The notes: generated by a model from the sequence alone, not told the origin. A stretch of DNA of 64,000 nt from Xenorhabdus miraniensis (GCF_002632615.1 NZ_NITZ01000001.1:62001-126000), one strand, 5' to 3'; shown: positions 37,442 through 47,037, numbered from the stretch's first letter. Numbers and translations: made by a program.

Positions 37442-38716
37442 ATGAATCTTCAGGCAGGACAAAATATCGTTTTATCTCAAACCTCTCTTCGGCTTACTCT
37501 CTCTTACCCAACAACACCTTCTTTTCGTAGTGAAGTAGATGCCTCTGCTTTTCTATTGAATGCCAATGGAAAAGTCAGGGGAGATAGTGATTTCTACTTT
37601 TACAATAATCGTGCAGCCGCAGATAACAGTCTGGTTTTAGAGACATCTCACCAGAGCAGTATTATCGCTGTAGACCTGACAAAAATAGCGGCTGATGTGA
37701 ATAAAATTGCTATCACATTGGTGATCGACGGCCCGGATTCTGTCGCCAATCTTCAACAGTTGAAATTTGAAGCGCAATGTCTTGAAACGCAACGTGTTGA
37801 AGCAAAAAATATGGCAGACTTCACCATTTCAACTGCGGGCAGAACGGAAAAGGCCATGATTATTGCAGAGATTTATCGGCATTCCGGCAACTGGAAGCTT
37901 CGGGCTCTTGGGCAAGGTTTCAATGGCGGGCTGGAGCCTCTGGCGGTGAATTTTGGTGTGGATATAGAGCAACCCGCTTCTTCAAATCCACCTCCCGTCC
38001 CGACTATCAGCCTTGAGAAAAAGCTACAGGATAAAGCACCGCGCCTTGTAAACCTTGCCAAGAATGCCACTGTCAGCCTGAATAAGCACAAGCTGCAATC
38101 GGTCAAGGCGCGTGTTGCTTTTGTTCTTGACGCATCAGGATCAATGCACTCTGAATTCAAAAAGGGACATGTGCAGGCGGTTCTGGATCGTATTGCGGTA
38201 TTGGCGGTGCAGTTTGATGATGACGGTTCGATGGATGTCTGGGGATTTGCTGCGAAACACAAGAAATACCAGGACGTCACCCTTGATAACCTTGATGGCT
38301 ATATTCATACCATACAGACCGCGATAAAAGGCTCCAGATGGGAAATTCTTCCCGGCCTCGGCGGTACAAACAATGAACCGCCAGTGATGGAAGAGGTTAT
38401 CGACTTTTTTAAAGACAGTGACCTGCCTGTCTATGTCGTATTTATTACGGATGGAGGGATCAGTAAAACCCGTCAAATTAAGGATGCCATTCGACGTTCA
38501 GCGAATTATCCTATTTTTTGGAAGTTTGTTGGTTTGGGGGGTTCAAGTTACGGGATACTGAAAGATCTCGATAACTTTACCGATCGTCGTCTGGATAACA
38601 CCCATTTCTTCGAGATCGACAATTTTGCAACGGTAAAAGAAGATGTGCTGTACGACTTGTTGTTGGAAGAGTTTAGAGATTGGTACGACGCCGCTATTGC
38701 TGAACGTATTCTGTAG
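37442..38716 (+). CDS. TerF-like protein: TerD domain fused to a vWA domain
   Basis: 424 residues. The N-terminal ~190 residues follow the TerD beta-sandwich pattern ([48 protein letters not shown] at its end), the calcium-binding module of tellurite/stress systems. A short proline-rich linker follows. From about residue 220 there is a von Willebrand A domain with a complete metal site: DASGSMH, the Thr of LGGTNNEPP and FITDGG. Plasmid and chromosomal TerF proteins have this fusion. No terZABCDE genes are nearby, so this is a stand-alone copy of unknown task. Confidence 0.87.
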   Translation: MNLQAGQNIVLSQTSLRLTLSYPTTPSFRSEVDASAFLLNANGKVRGDSDFYFYNNRAAADNSLVLETSHQSSIIAVDLTKIAADVNKIAITLVIDGPDSVANLQQLKFEAQCLETQRVEAKNMADFTISTAGRTEKAMIIAEIYRHSGNWKLRALGQGFNGGLEPLAVNFGVDIEQPASSNPPPVPTISLEKKLQDKAPRLVNLAKNATVSLNKHKLQSVKARVAFVLDASGSMHSEFKKGHVQAVLDRIAVLAVQFDDDGSMDVWGFAAKHKKYQDVTLDNLDGYIHTIQTAIKGSRWEILPGLGGTNNEPPVMEEVIDFFKDSDLPVYVVFITDGGISKTRQIKDAIRRSANYPIFWKFVGLGGSSYGILKDLDNFTDRRLDNTHFFEIDNFATVKEDVLYDLLLEEFRDWYDAAIAERIL

Positions 38717-38731
38717 TTATGAATAATATGA

Positions 38732-38751
38732 GTGCCCCAAATAAGGGGCAC
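38732..38751. terminator. Hairpin between convergent terF-like and ABC-F genes
   Basis: GTGCCCC (38732-38738) and GGGGCAC (38745-38751) form a 7-bp GC stem with a 6-nt loop in the 60-bp gap between convergent genes. There is no long T-run on either side, so it is a weak bidirectional terminator at best. Confidence 0.55.
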
Positions 38752-38776
38752 ATAGTTTATAGCTCACCTTGGGTAT

Positions 38777-40552
38777 TTATCCCAAAATTTCATAAAGCCT
38801 CTCAATTTCCTTTTTCCATATATCCTGACTTTTCGGCTTCTGATGCTTCGGTTTCCGCGCCAAATCCTCTGCCAGATTTTTCTCTAATATCACAATGCGT
38901 TGAAGAATGTCCTCTTCATTCGCGAATACCTCTGGCTCATTATGAGTGATTTCCTTAGCCTTAATCTCTTCTTTTTGATAGGTAATCACTTTTTCATTCA
39001 GGAACTGATAATATCCATCACTGGACGTCACTTCTTCCAGTTTGCCATTTTTTATCAGCAAAAAGCGATTGGCGGTGTTGTCGATAAATGCCCGATCGTG
39101 CGAGGTAATTAATAGAGTCATATCGTTATTAATTAACTCACTTTCCAATTCCATTTTGCCGAAAATATCCAAGTGGTTGGTGGGTTCGTCGAGAATCAAG
39201 AAATTGTGTTTATTTAATTTCAATATTAAAAACATCAGCCTTGAACGTTCACCACCGCTCAATCTTCCTACTAATTTAGTAAAATCCGCATATTCAAACC
39301 CTGCCGAAATTAATTGTTGTTTACAGGTGATATCATCAATTTTCGGTGCATTATTTCTTACCACATCAAATATCGGTTCATTCAATGGGATTTTTTCCAA
39401 TTCCTGATCGAGATAGCCCATATTACATTGCGGTGAGAAAGTAATATTTTCGGTATCATAGGCTGAATTATCCAACCTGCCATCATGTGCACTTCTCGCC
39501 TTTTTATAAGCTTCAACCAGAGAATGAATCAGGGTGGATTTCCCCACTCCGTTATCACCTAACAGCGCGATTCTATCTCCCGGACGAATATACAAGCCAT
39601 TGATGGAAAATAACGGGTTAAACTCTCCATTTTTTTGATAGCCAATCCACTTTTCCCCAATTTGCAGCATATGTCTGGATTTGATCAGATCGGCATCCAG
39701 CGATAGTCGATAAGTTTCCCCTTCGGTTATTTTCGTTTTGCCTTGTTCAAGTTTTTCAACCCGTTTTTCCATCGATTTGGCTTTTCTGGTGAATTTAGGG
39801 TTATCGTAAATTTTTCCCCACTGCGCCAAACGTTTTGCACTTTCCTGTATGCGGCGAATATTCTTTTCTTCTGCTTTTAAGCGCAAAGCATCCGCTTCAT
39901 CTCTTTCCTGTAAAGCAGAAAATGCCTGACTAAACGGCAGGGAAAAAGCAGCGAGTTGTTGATCACGCAAAAAAATCGTCTGGTTGGTGACGTTATCCAA
40001 AAAGTTTCGGTCGTGGGAAACAATAATAAAGGCACTTTTCAGGCTGTTATTAAAGAAGTCCTCGAAGAATTTCAAGGTATTTGAGTCCAGGTGGTTACTG
40101 GGTTCGTCAAATAAAATAATATCCGGTTCCACAACCGCACTCATGGCAAACATCAGTTTCGTCTTTTGTCCACCACTGAGATCAGCCACTTTAGTCGTAA
40201 AATCAGCATCCTGAAAACCAAAACCATGCAGTATGGATACCGCCTTATAGTCACCATATTCATCAACTTGTTTGACTTTTTGAGAAATAGACTCAAGTAA
40301 GGTCATTTCAAGTAATGCCTCGTCGATAAACTGAGAAACCATTTCCAGCCTCAAGCCATTGGCGTATTCAATCAGTCCATCATCCGGTTTTTCAATGCCC
40401 GCCAATAGTTTCAGTAAATGCGTTTTTCCCGTACCGTTATAGCCAACTAATGCAATCCTGTCGTTTTCTTTGATGGTTATGGAAAGATTGTTAAATAATG
40501 GCTTGGCATTAATGCTAAATTTGACCTTATTACAATGAATCAGCGTTGACAT
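38777..40552 (-). CDS. ABC-F family ATPase (possible ribosomal protection protein)
   Basis: 591 residues, two ABC domains and no membrane segment. Domain 1: Walker A GYNGTGKTH, signature LSGGQKTK, Walker B IILFDEPSNHLD. Domain 2: GDNGVGKST, LSGGERSR, FLILDEPTNHLD. The inter-domain linker (about residues 215-290) is basic and helical (FTRKAKSMEKRVEKLEQGK), as in ABC-F factors that reach into the ribosome, and there is a charged coiled C-terminus. ABC-F proteins are translation factors or antibiotic-resistance (ARE) factors. Xenorhabdus-like bacteria make ribosome-targeting antibiotics, so self-protection is possible, but no biosynthetic cluster adjoins. Confidence 0.9.
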   Translation of the reverse strand: MSTLIHCNKVKFSINAKPLFNNLSITIKENDRIALVGYNGTGKTHLLKLLAGIEKPDDGLIEYANGLRLEMVSQFIDEALLEMTLLESISQKVKQVDEYGDYKAVSILHGFGFQDADFTTKVADLSGGQKTKLMFAMSAVVEPDIILFDEPSNHLDSNTLKFFEDFFNNSLKSAFIIVSHDRNFLDNVTNQTIFLRDQQLAAFSLPFSQAFSALQERDEADALRLKAEEKNIRRIQESAKRLAQWGKIYDNPKFTRKAKSMEKRVEKLEQGKTKITEGETYRLSLDADLIKSRHMLQIGEKWIGYQKNGEFNPLFSINGLYIRPGDRIALLGDNGVGKSTLIHSLVEAYKKARSAHDGRLDNSAYDTENITFSPQCNMGYLDQELEKIPLNEPIFDVVRNNAPKIDDITCKQQLISAGFEYADFTKLVGRLSGGERSRLMFLILKLNKHNFLILDEPTNHLDIFGKMELESELINNDMTLLITSHDRAFIDNTANRFLLIKNGKLEEVTSSDGYYQFLNEKVITYQKEEIKAKEITHNEPEVFANEEDILQRIVILEKNLAEDLARKPKHQKPKSQDIWKKEIERLYEILG

Positions 40553-40720
40553 TTATTATGTCCCCATCGTAAAAATCTTCATTAATCTTAGAGTGATACT
40601 TTTTTAAACAAAACTTATATATTCAAAGGAAAATGAGGTCAAGTTATTATCTGATAATAGAGAAAATAGTAACAATATATTAAGTACCTAATTGTGATTA
40701 TTGGAATTGTTAACTAACTG

Positions 40721-40757
40721 ATAAAAATAAACGCTACTCATATTAATGAATAGCGTT
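40721..40757 (-). terminator. Rho-independent terminator of the porin gene
   Basis: AACGCTA (40730-40736) pairs with TAGCGTT (40751-40757). Read on the minus strand the stem is followed by ATTTTTAT, a T-rich run. It lies about 107 bp past the stop codon of the porin gene at 40864. The remaining part of 40553-40863 shows nothing else. Confidence 0.6.
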
Positions 40758-40863
40758 CTTATTTCTTTCCATATTATCTTGTCACCCTATATGAATGGGT
40801 ATTTTTAGCCCTTTAACTTTAATCCGTAAAAAAGTGCTATACCACGATAAAAATAAACTCATA

Positions 40864-41772
40864 TTAAAATGGAATCGCCGCTTTTAAGAAAAATTGCGAA
40901 CCCGCCGGGCGGTTATTCACTGCAAGGTCTTTTTGCCATTTCAGCGCGATCAGCCAACCTTTCGCATTGGCATAACGGATAGAAGGACCAAAACCAAACG
41001 CGCTTGCTTTACCTTGTGCTGAATTTGGCCCGCTGTCGTTGGTGATTTGCTGGAAAACATAACCTCCCACTCCTGCCACCAGCCCATTGCCAAATCCCCA
41101 ACCCAACGCATAATCTGCATGGATCGCCTGACCAGAAGTGGTTTTGGTCTCTTTATTGCTGGAATTGACGTCATACATCACTTTCAAATCGGCATTAATG
41201 CCATTAGCAGGAAAATAACTCACTGCCCAGACAGGCCGAATCGTCCAGTAATTTTTTCCCAAGCTGGAAGGATCATTGCGATCATAGTGACCTGTTGGTA
41301 TGTTGACATCCAACCCAATGACATAGCCTAAATCAGGAGCGGGATGATAGCCCAAGGCAGGACCAAAGGTGATATCTCCTATTCCTTTGCTGTTGTTGTG
41401 TTTGCCAGCAGCGTCTGTGGTCACATCCAGTAACGGTACGATGGTATGGTAGGCCAGTTGACCTCCCAAAACCTGTCTTCCCGTCACCCAAACCAATCTG
41501 GGTGCCAGAAGATTCACATTCACTTTGAAACCCGGTACCGGGATCAAAGCACCGTTATTTCCCCTAAGCTTTTTGTAGTGAATATTGCCACCATAAAACA
41601 GCGCATAAATACCCGGAGGCGGTAAAGCACCAGCCAAATAATTATCCAAGCCATCAGGATAAGTACCCACACCACCACCTTCTGCCGCCATGACCGAAGT
41701 GCTTATCAGTGATAAAGATAAAGTCAGTGATAAAGCCGCTGTACAAACAAGATCTCTAAGTTTTATCGCCAT
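40864..41772 (-). CDS. Outer-membrane channel, phenol MetA-pathway family
   Basis: 302 residues with a signal peptide ending SVMAAEGG. The SphA/MetA-pathway-of-phenol-degradation family signature appears as GTYPDGLDNYLAGALPPPG near the mature N-terminus, followed by regular beta strands (GDITFGPALGYHPAPDLGY, GLDVNIPTGHYDRND) and a C-terminal Phe. Such barrels import hydrophobic aromatics. Its place downstream of the FAD oxidoreductase and cyclase genes suggests uptake of the substrate of this cluster. Confidence 0.85.
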   Translation of the reverse strand: MAIKLRDLVCTAALSLTLSLSLISTSVMAAEGGGVGTYPDGLDNYLAGALPPPGIYALFYGGNIHYKKLRGNNGALIPVPGFKVNVNLLAPRLVWVTGRQVLGGQLAYHTIVPLLDVTTDAAGKHNNSKGIGDITFGPALGYHPAPDLGYVIGLDVNIPTGHYDRNDPSSLGKNYWTIRPVWAVSYFPANGINADLKVMYDVNSSNKETKTTSGQAIHADYALGWGFGNGLVAGVGGYVFQQITNDSGPNSAQGKASAFGFGPSIRYANAKGWLIALKWQKDLAVNNRPAGSQFFLKAAIPF

Positions 41773-41831
41773 ACAACTCTCCTCTCTGTAAGAGATGAAT
41801 CCATAATGAGTAAATTGAGTGGCTAATTTGC

Positions 41832-43433
41832 TCAGCGCCGCGCAAGCCGGCGGGCAACAAGATAGCCGGAAATCCCGCTTAATCCGGGGCCGGGATGCGT
41901 TGAAGCCCCGATGTGAAAAACATTACTGACAGGAGTTTGATGCGCCTTTGCGCCCTGTGAAGCAGCAAACGGACGCAGACAGAAAAATTGGTCGGGTGAA
42001 CAAATACCGGAATAGGGATCACCACCTACCAAGTTACAGTTCAATGCCTGCAAATCCATTGGAGAGTAGGATTTACGCCCCACAATGGAGGATGAAAAAC
42101 CGGGCATCACCGTTTCCAAACGGGCCTGCACGCGATCCGCAACCGCTTCGCGAACGGCTGTATTCCATCTGCCATCTGCGGGAATTGGAATCTCGCCCAA
42201 AACATCGCCTTTCAAGTGTGTCGGCAATTCCTGCATTTGAATCCACAAAATCCAACCGCCGTTTGGAGCACGAGAAGGATCAAGGACCGTTGGCTGCCCT
42301 ATACTCAATGTAGGATGGCTCGGCAAATAACCGTTATTCGCCTGTGCCACGGACAGACAGACCTGTTCCATGTTCTCCGTCAGATGGATAAGCGGCACAT
42401 GGCGTAATTCCGGCTCACACCACGGCGGCGGCGCATTCAAGGCAAAGTGGATCTGCATTCCTCCCCGCCCATAACGATAGTTCCGCGCCCGTTGCAGAAC
42501 AGTTTCAGGCATGTTATCCAACAGATGACCATAAAGCTGTTGAGGGGTCACATTGCAAACCACCGTTTCACTTGCGTGATAAACGTTTCCCTCGACTATC
42601 ACGCCAGAGGCATAACACTTTTTCCCTCTTTTGTGGGTGATGATGCGATCAACGTGAGCATGGGTAATAAGTTGACCGCCATGCTGCTCAATGATCGCCT
42701 TAAGTGCTTCCACAATGCGAATACTGCCCCCTTTCACCACAGGCATGCCTCCCGCAACCACCGCAGCGAAAGTAAGCTTGCCAATCAGGGCTGAGCCGGC
42801 ATCATCCGGCCCCAGCCCCGTATGCAGTACCCACGGTGCAATCAAAGCGCGGCTGAAATCGGACTGTAATTCACGCTCAGCCCAACGCCGGAAAGTTTCC
42901 AGCGAGTTGCCAGCAAACGCTGCCAGCCCATCAATGCCACGTTTCCGCCACTCTGAGAACAGCAATTTCAGCATGCCCAAACCATAAGGATTCTGCCCCA
43001 ACAGGCCAAAGACCAGTGCTGCATCATCATGGAGGATTTGCTGTGCCATGCGATTTAATGCCACACCATCTCCCATCGAAATTTCATCAAGCCGCAAGGC
43101 AGCAGCCAGAACATCCCGTTTCAAGGCAATTCCCTTGCCATTCGGTTGCACCAATCCGGTTGAATAATCACTTTGTATAAATTCCAGACCCGCCTTTTCC
43201 AAAGCGGGCTTGAGCACTTGATAAGCAGGGCTGCTCAAAAACAGCGGATACCAGCAAGAGAGCACATCGTGGACATAACCGGGGAAAAGTTCTTCTGTGC
43301 GAATGCAGCCCCCCAGTACTGCATTCCGTTCCAGTACCAGGACGGATTTACCCCAGAGTGCCAACAAAGCCGCACAAACCAGAGAATTTATCCCACTGCC
43401 AACGATAATCACTTGTGGCTTTGATACTGTCAT
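41832..43433 (-). CDS. Phytoene-desaturase-like FAD-dependent oxidoreductase
   Basis: 533 residues. N-terminal FAD motif VIIVGSGINSLVCAALLALWG with the ERNAVLGGCIRTEELFPG continuation, and the C-terminal FAD-binding end PVSNVFHIGASTHPGPGLSGISG. These are the hallmarks of the carotenoid-desaturase/amine-oxidase superfamily. Carotenoid synthesis genes are absent and the gene overlaps the cyclase gene by 4 bp, so it probably oxidises a pathway intermediate (for example an indoxyl or dioxindole to isatin). That substrate is inferred. Confidence 0.82.
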   Translation of the reverse strand: MTVSKPQVIIVGSGINSLVCAALLALWGKSVLVLERNAVLGGCIRTEELFPGYVHDVLSCWYPLFLSSPAYQVLKPALEKAGLEFIQSDYSTGLVQPNGKGIALKRDVLAAALRLDEISMGDGVALNRMAQQILHDDAALVFGLLGQNPYGLGMLKLLFSEWRKRGIDGLAAFAGNSLETFRRWAERELQSDFSRALIAPWVLHTGLGPDDAGSALIGKLTFAAVVAGGMPVVKGGSIRIVEALKAIIEQHGGQLITHAHVDRIITHKRGKKCYASGVIVEGNVYHASETVVCNVTPQQLYGHLLDNMPETVLQRARNYRYGRGGMQIHFALNAPPPWCEPELRHVPLIHLTENMEQVCLSVAQANNGYLPSHPTLSIGQPTVLDPSRAPNGGWILWIQMQELPTHLKGDVLGEIPIPADGRWNTAVREAVADRVQARLETVMPGFSSSIVGRKSYSPMDLQALNCNLVGGDPYSGICSPDQFFCLRPFAASQGAKAHQTPVSNVFHIGASTHPGPGLSGISGYLVARRLARR

Positions 43434-44230
43434 GACTCTCCTCCATCAAGGGATTCGACCAGAGCCAGAACACGCAGCGGGCTTCCCGAACCCCCTTCAA
43501 TTTTGAGAGGAGCGGCAATAATGACTGCGCCCGTGGGTGGCAGAAAATCGAGATTTTTCAGGCACTGCAAGCCGTATTTATTCGCCCCGTGCATCAAGGT
43601 ATGGCAAGGATAAGCCACCGGCCAGGCGTAGGATTGTCCGGCATCTGTATTGATGGTTTCGACCCCGAATCCCCTGATATCACGCTCATGGATCAACCAC
43701 TCTACAGCCTCCTGGCTCGGCCCCGGCGTGTGAGCGCCGTCATCGTGCATATTGAGGAAACGAATGGGATCATCTGCCCGCTTAGACCAATCCGTTCTGA
43801 ACAGTAACCATGCACCCGCAGGAATACGCCCGTACCGCCCTTCCCAAGACTGTAAGAACTCAACCGTCAGTAGCCAGTCGGGGTTTTGTGCCACTTGCCT
43901 GCTGGCATCCACTACCACCGCTGGTGCAACAAAGTTGTGCAAGGGAATAGTATCGACCGTGTTATCGGGATGATCTTTACCGCTGATCCAATGTACCGGG
44001 GCATCAAAATGCGTGCCTGTATGTTCACCACAACTGAAATTGTTCCAATACCAGGCCGGGCCATTCTCGTCATAGTGAGAAATACGCTCTGACTTGAATG
44101 ACCAGACTTGCCCGAACTGTTCAGGTAACTGTAAGGCCGGAAAATGAGGGGTCAATGTTTGGGTGAGGTCGATAATCTTCACATTCCCCTGATTTAATGC
44201 AGTGACAAACGCACGTAATGGACTTTTCAT
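43430..44230 (-). CDS. Cyclase-family metal hydrolase, isatin-hydrolase/kynurenine-formamidase-like
   Basis: 266 residues from the ATG at 44230 (MKSPLRAFV, AGGAGAACATTATTA upstream); an upstream extension has no ribosome site. The family metal motif HxGTHxDxPxH is present as EHTGTHFDAPVHWISGKD, with WYWNNFSCG just before and LMHGANKYGLQCL near the end. Family members hydrolyse cyclic or formyl amides; isatin hydrolase opens isatin to isatinate. Its neighbours (StyA-like indole monooxygenase, flavin reductase, SDR) make isatin hydrolysis the best fit. Confidence 0.82.
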   Translation of the reverse strand: MKSPLRAFVTALNQGNVKIIDLTQTLTPHFPALQLPEQFGQVWSFKSERISHYDENGPAWYWNNFSCGEHTGTHFDAPVHWISGKDHPDNTVDTIPLHNFVAPAVVVDASRQVAQNPDWLLTVEFLQSWEGRYGRIPAGAWLLFRTDWSKRADDPIRFLNMHDDGAHTPGPSQEAVEWLIHERDIRGFGVETINTDAGQSYAWPVAYPCHTLMHGANKYGLQCLKNLDFLPPTGAVIIAAPLKIEGGSGSPLRVLALVESLDGGES

Positions 44231-44299
44231 TAATAATGTTCTCCTGAATGTTTTCCCAACAAAAGAACGTACTGACAAAAAACAACAGAATGATTTTTT

Positions 44300-44848
44300 T
44301 CATATTTCTCGAACATCATGCAGTACAGTAAACATACCGCTATGAAAAACCAGTGGCTTACCTTCAATGCTGGCAATACGCTTCACGTGACCAATCATCA
44401 GCAAATGATCACCCAAATGCGTTTGTTGATGATTGGCACAAACCAAGGTCGCTATCGCTCCTCCAATCGAGGGAACGCCTTCCGGTGTTTCCTGTACGGG
44501 AATATCCCGAAATTTGTTTTCAACCCTCGGGTTGGCAAAACGCAAAGCCAACTCTTGATGCTCACATCCAAGAATGCTGATCGTGAAATATTCACAATCA
44601 CGGAAGACGGGCAGATTGGGGGAGTGATTGACCAGACTCCAGAGTACCAGCGGTGGCTCTAATGAAAGTGAAGCAAATGAGTTGATGGTCAATCCCACAT
44701 TGCGCCCGCCAGCAGTACGTGTCGCAACAATGGCAACGCCTGTTGGATAATGACCCAAAAGTGCGCGCAACGCCCTTGCTTCAAATTCAGTTGCCCCCCA
44801 TTCGGTATCAGGCAACGGTATCTGACTGCTCAGAATATTCAAAGTCAT
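44300..44848 (-). CDS. Flavin reductase (StyB/IifD-like) for the neighbouring monooxygenase
   Basis: 182 residues from the ATG at 44848 (GGGGAACTTGTC before it; a TTG at 44866 is possible). FMN-binding split-barrel fold: LLGHYPTGVAIVATR, GLTINSFASLSLEPPLVLWS, RFANPRVENKF and LLMIGHVKRI. These proteins reduce FAD or FMN with NAD(P)H and hand it by diffusion to a StyA-type oxygenase, which is encoded immediately upstream with its stop at 44863. Confidence 0.9.
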   Translation of the reverse strand: MTLNILSSQIPLPDTEWGATEFEARALRALLGHYPTGVAIVATRTAGGRNVGLTINSFASLSLEPPLVLWSLVNHSPNLPVFRDCEYFTISILGCEHQELALRFANPRVENKFRDIPVQETPEGVPSIGGAIATLVCANHQQTHLGDHLLMIGHVKRIASIEGKPLVFHSGMFTVLHDVREI

Positions 44849-44862
44849 GACAAGTTCCCCGC

Positions 44863-46107
44863 TCAAGCTCTGGTTTTTTCAACCATCTGTGAATGAATGT
44901 ATTCTTCGCAGGCGTGACTGTCTTTCCACCACGGGAACAACACGGGAGGATGATCGAAAGCATTGGCAAGCGTGCTGGCAAGTGCCGGCAATTGTTGGGC
45001 TGCTGCCAATAAATGTAAAATATGTGGCTCTGGCGGAATAAGCAGGCTATTTGTCCATTCCACAACATGATGACCATATTTCCAGAACTGTTCGAAGGTG
45101 TCGTTCATCCATTCTGCCGTAAAGGGTTTGTCACCGTGGGCAAGAATGGCTTCGTAATATACCTTGCAGGCTTTGGTTGCATTATTGGAGCCTTGTCCGG
45201 TCAGTGGATCGTTTGTGACGACCGCATCCCCCAATCCAAAAACCTGACGACCAGAAGGCAGTGTTAATACCGGCTTGCGCACCACTGGCGCAAAGCACCC
45301 CGCCAGAGTACCATTTTCATCGGTAAGCTCCACCTGCTGACAACGCTCAGCTTCCCACGGCATAAAAGTCTTGAGGATTTGCTTGCTGTAGGCCAGATGC
45401 TCTTGTGGTGTTCTGACCTCTCGCCAGCCATCCATTACCCCTCCGGGAATGCCTTCAAACACCATGATGTCACAGGGACCATTCAGCGTCAGGGCAGGAA
45501 AAACAAAATATTCTCCCACCCCCGGAATCAGGTTAAAAGAAACACGGGAATATTCAGGCGTTGGCAGCATGCCATTGACATAAGTTAATGCCAGTGCGCG
45601 TTGGGGGGCATCAAAAGGAGAACGTGAAGCGTCACGCTCCAGTAATTTCACAATATCTCCCTTGCCTCCCGCCAGAATAACCAGCTCATGGCGGGCAGCC
45701 AACTGTTCCAGTTCAATGATCCCCACGTCGTTGATTTCCAGATTACCGCCACGGGCAGCGAACTGTTCTATCCAGAATGGCATCTTGATACGTTGATCGA
45801 CCGCTTGCGCGTATTTGTCCAGCCGGGCACTCCATGCAATCGCCTTCTCATCAGGAATTTCAGGGTGGGGAACGGTAAAACCGATGCCTTCAACGGGCGG
45901 GCACTGCTTTTCCCACTGATTCAATCCTAAATCACGTTCAAATTGTAAAGAGGAATCGAACATACACTGACTCGACATGACCCGACCATTGCGAACATCA
46001 TCGGGAGTGCGATTGGTAACAACCGTCACCTGATAGCCCTTGTTCAGCAGACCAAGGGCCAAAGGCAGTCCAGCTTGACCACCTCCTACGATAGCTATAC
46101 GGCGCAT
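44863..46107 (-). CDS. StyA/IifC-like FAD-dependent indole/styrene monooxygenase
   Basis: 414 residues from the ATG at 46107 (GAGGAAAATATT upstream), the length of StyA. FAD motif IAVGGGQAGLPL-like (IAIVGGGQAGLPLALGLL), the family's RNGRVMSSQCMFDSSLQFER, and GLGDAVVTNDPLTGQGSNNA at the flavin site. This group E monooxygenase family epoxidises styrene and oxidises indole at C2-C3 using reduced FAD supplied by StyB. Context with an isatin-hydrolase-like gene and an SDR argues for indole or a substituted indole as substrate. Confidence 0.9.
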   Translation of the reverse strand: MRRIAIVGGGQAGLPLALGLLNKGYQVTVVTNRTPDDVRNGRVMSSQCMFDSSLQFERDLGLNQWEKQCPPVEGIGFTVPHPEIPDEKAIAWSARLDKYAQAVDQRIKMPFWIEQFAARGGNLEINDVGIIELEQLAARHELVILAGGKGDIVKLLERDASRSPFDAPQRALALTYVNGMLPTPEYSRVSFNLIPGVGEYFVFPALTLNGPCDIMVFEGIPGGVMDGWREVRTPQEHLAYSKQILKTFMPWEAERCQQVELTDENGTLAGCFAPVVRKPVLTLPSGRQVFGLGDAVVTNDPLTGQGSNNATKACKVYYEAILAHGDKPFTAEWMNDTFEQFWKYGHHVVEWTNSLLIPPEPHILHLLAAAQQLPALASTLANAFDHPPVLFPWWKDSHACEEYIHSQMVEKTRA

Positions 46108-46184
46108 AATATTTTCCTCTTTCATTTTTTTCGGATTTCGGAACTAAAGTTATTTCGTCCCGCGATACCAATTGTCCGGAACGC

Positions 46185-46262
46185 CTATTCCGCCCAGCTA
46201 TTCCGTCCAGCTATTCCGTCCACTACTCCGCCCAACTACTCCGTTAAACTATTCCGCTAAAC
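46185..46262. repeat. 13-bp tandem repeat spanning the SDR stop codon
   Basis: Six consecutive 13-nt units (46185, 46198, 46211, 46224, 46237, 46250), consensus CTATTCCGYCCAG drifting to TATTCCGCTAAAC. The last unit lies in the 3' end of the SDR gene and the rest fill most of the 141-bp gap to the monooxygenase gene. On the coding strand each unit contains CGGA(A/G)TAG, so every unit supplies a possible stop codon. Probable minisatellite. Confidence 0.85.
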
Positions 46263-47037
46263 GTGGAATGGCAGGTTTTGCCTGCTCCGGCCCCATTGCT
46301 GAATAGCCACCATCAACGGCGTAATCCGCCCCTGTCACAAAGCTGGCTGAATCAGACAGAAGGAAGGCTACGACTTGAGCGATTTCTTCGGGATCGCCCA
46401 CACGGCCAAGCAAGTGATAATCGGCGGCAACAGCATCGGTTTTCTGGCGATTGCCCTGAGTCAGCTCATCCATGACTCGTGACCACGTCCAACCCGGTGA
46501 GACGGAATTAACACGGATGCGATCGGCGGCATAATCCATTGCCATGTTGCGGGTGACTTGTAATAAAGTGGCTTTTGAAGCGGGATATAACCAACGACCA
46601 GTCTGGGCAATAGAGGAGGAGATACTGGTGAAATTAACAATGGCTCCACCACCTGCGGCAATAAGGTAAGGACGCACAAACTGAGCTGCCCTGACAGCAC
46701 TGACCACATTGGTATTCAAGGCCGTCAGCCATGTTTCACGGTCGGCATTGGCGCCGCCATCCAGATAAGTTGCGGCAAGATTGACGAGATAATCCAGACG
46801 GTCGTAATAAGCAACGACTTCATGTACTCCCTGGGAGAGTTGTTTGTCATCAGTAATATCCACATGCCAGAAACGGATGGATTCGGGTTGGAGGCTGGCG
46901 GCATTTTTCCCGCCTTCCTGATCAATATCAAAAATCGCGACCTTAATCCCATATTCACTCAATACCTTGGCAACGGCTGTACCTATTTTGGTGGCTCCAC
47001 CAGTGACAATAGCGACTTTATCGTTTAAGCCCTTCAT
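46249..47037 (-). CDS. Short-chain dehydrogenase/reductase of the indole cluster
   Basis: 262 residues from the ATG at 47037 (GGGAGCACTC upstream). Classical SDR: cofactor motif VTGGATKIGTAVAKVL, NLAATYLDGG, and active-site YPASK with an upstream Ser (TSISSSIAQ). The tail DGGYSAMGPEQAKPAIPRLAE ends in the 13-bp repeat. First gene of the SDR-monooxygenase-reductase-cyclase-oxidoreductase-porin run. SDRs in indole operons (IifA/IifB type) act on indole dihydrodiol or epoxide products, which would suit this one. Confidence 0.85.
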   Translation of the reverse strand: MKGLNDKVAIVTGGATKIGTAVAKVLSEYGIKVAIFDIDQEGGKNAASLQPESIRFWHVDITDDKQLSQGVHEVVAYYDRLDYLVNLAATYLDGGANADRETWLTALNTNVVSAVRAAQFVRPYLIAAGGGAIVNFTSISSSIAQTGRWLYPASKATLLQVTRNMAMDYAADRIRVNSVSPGWTWSRVMDELTQGNRQKTDAVAADYHLLGRVGDPEEIAQVVAFLLSDSASFVTGADYAVDGGYSAMGPEQAKPAIPRLAE

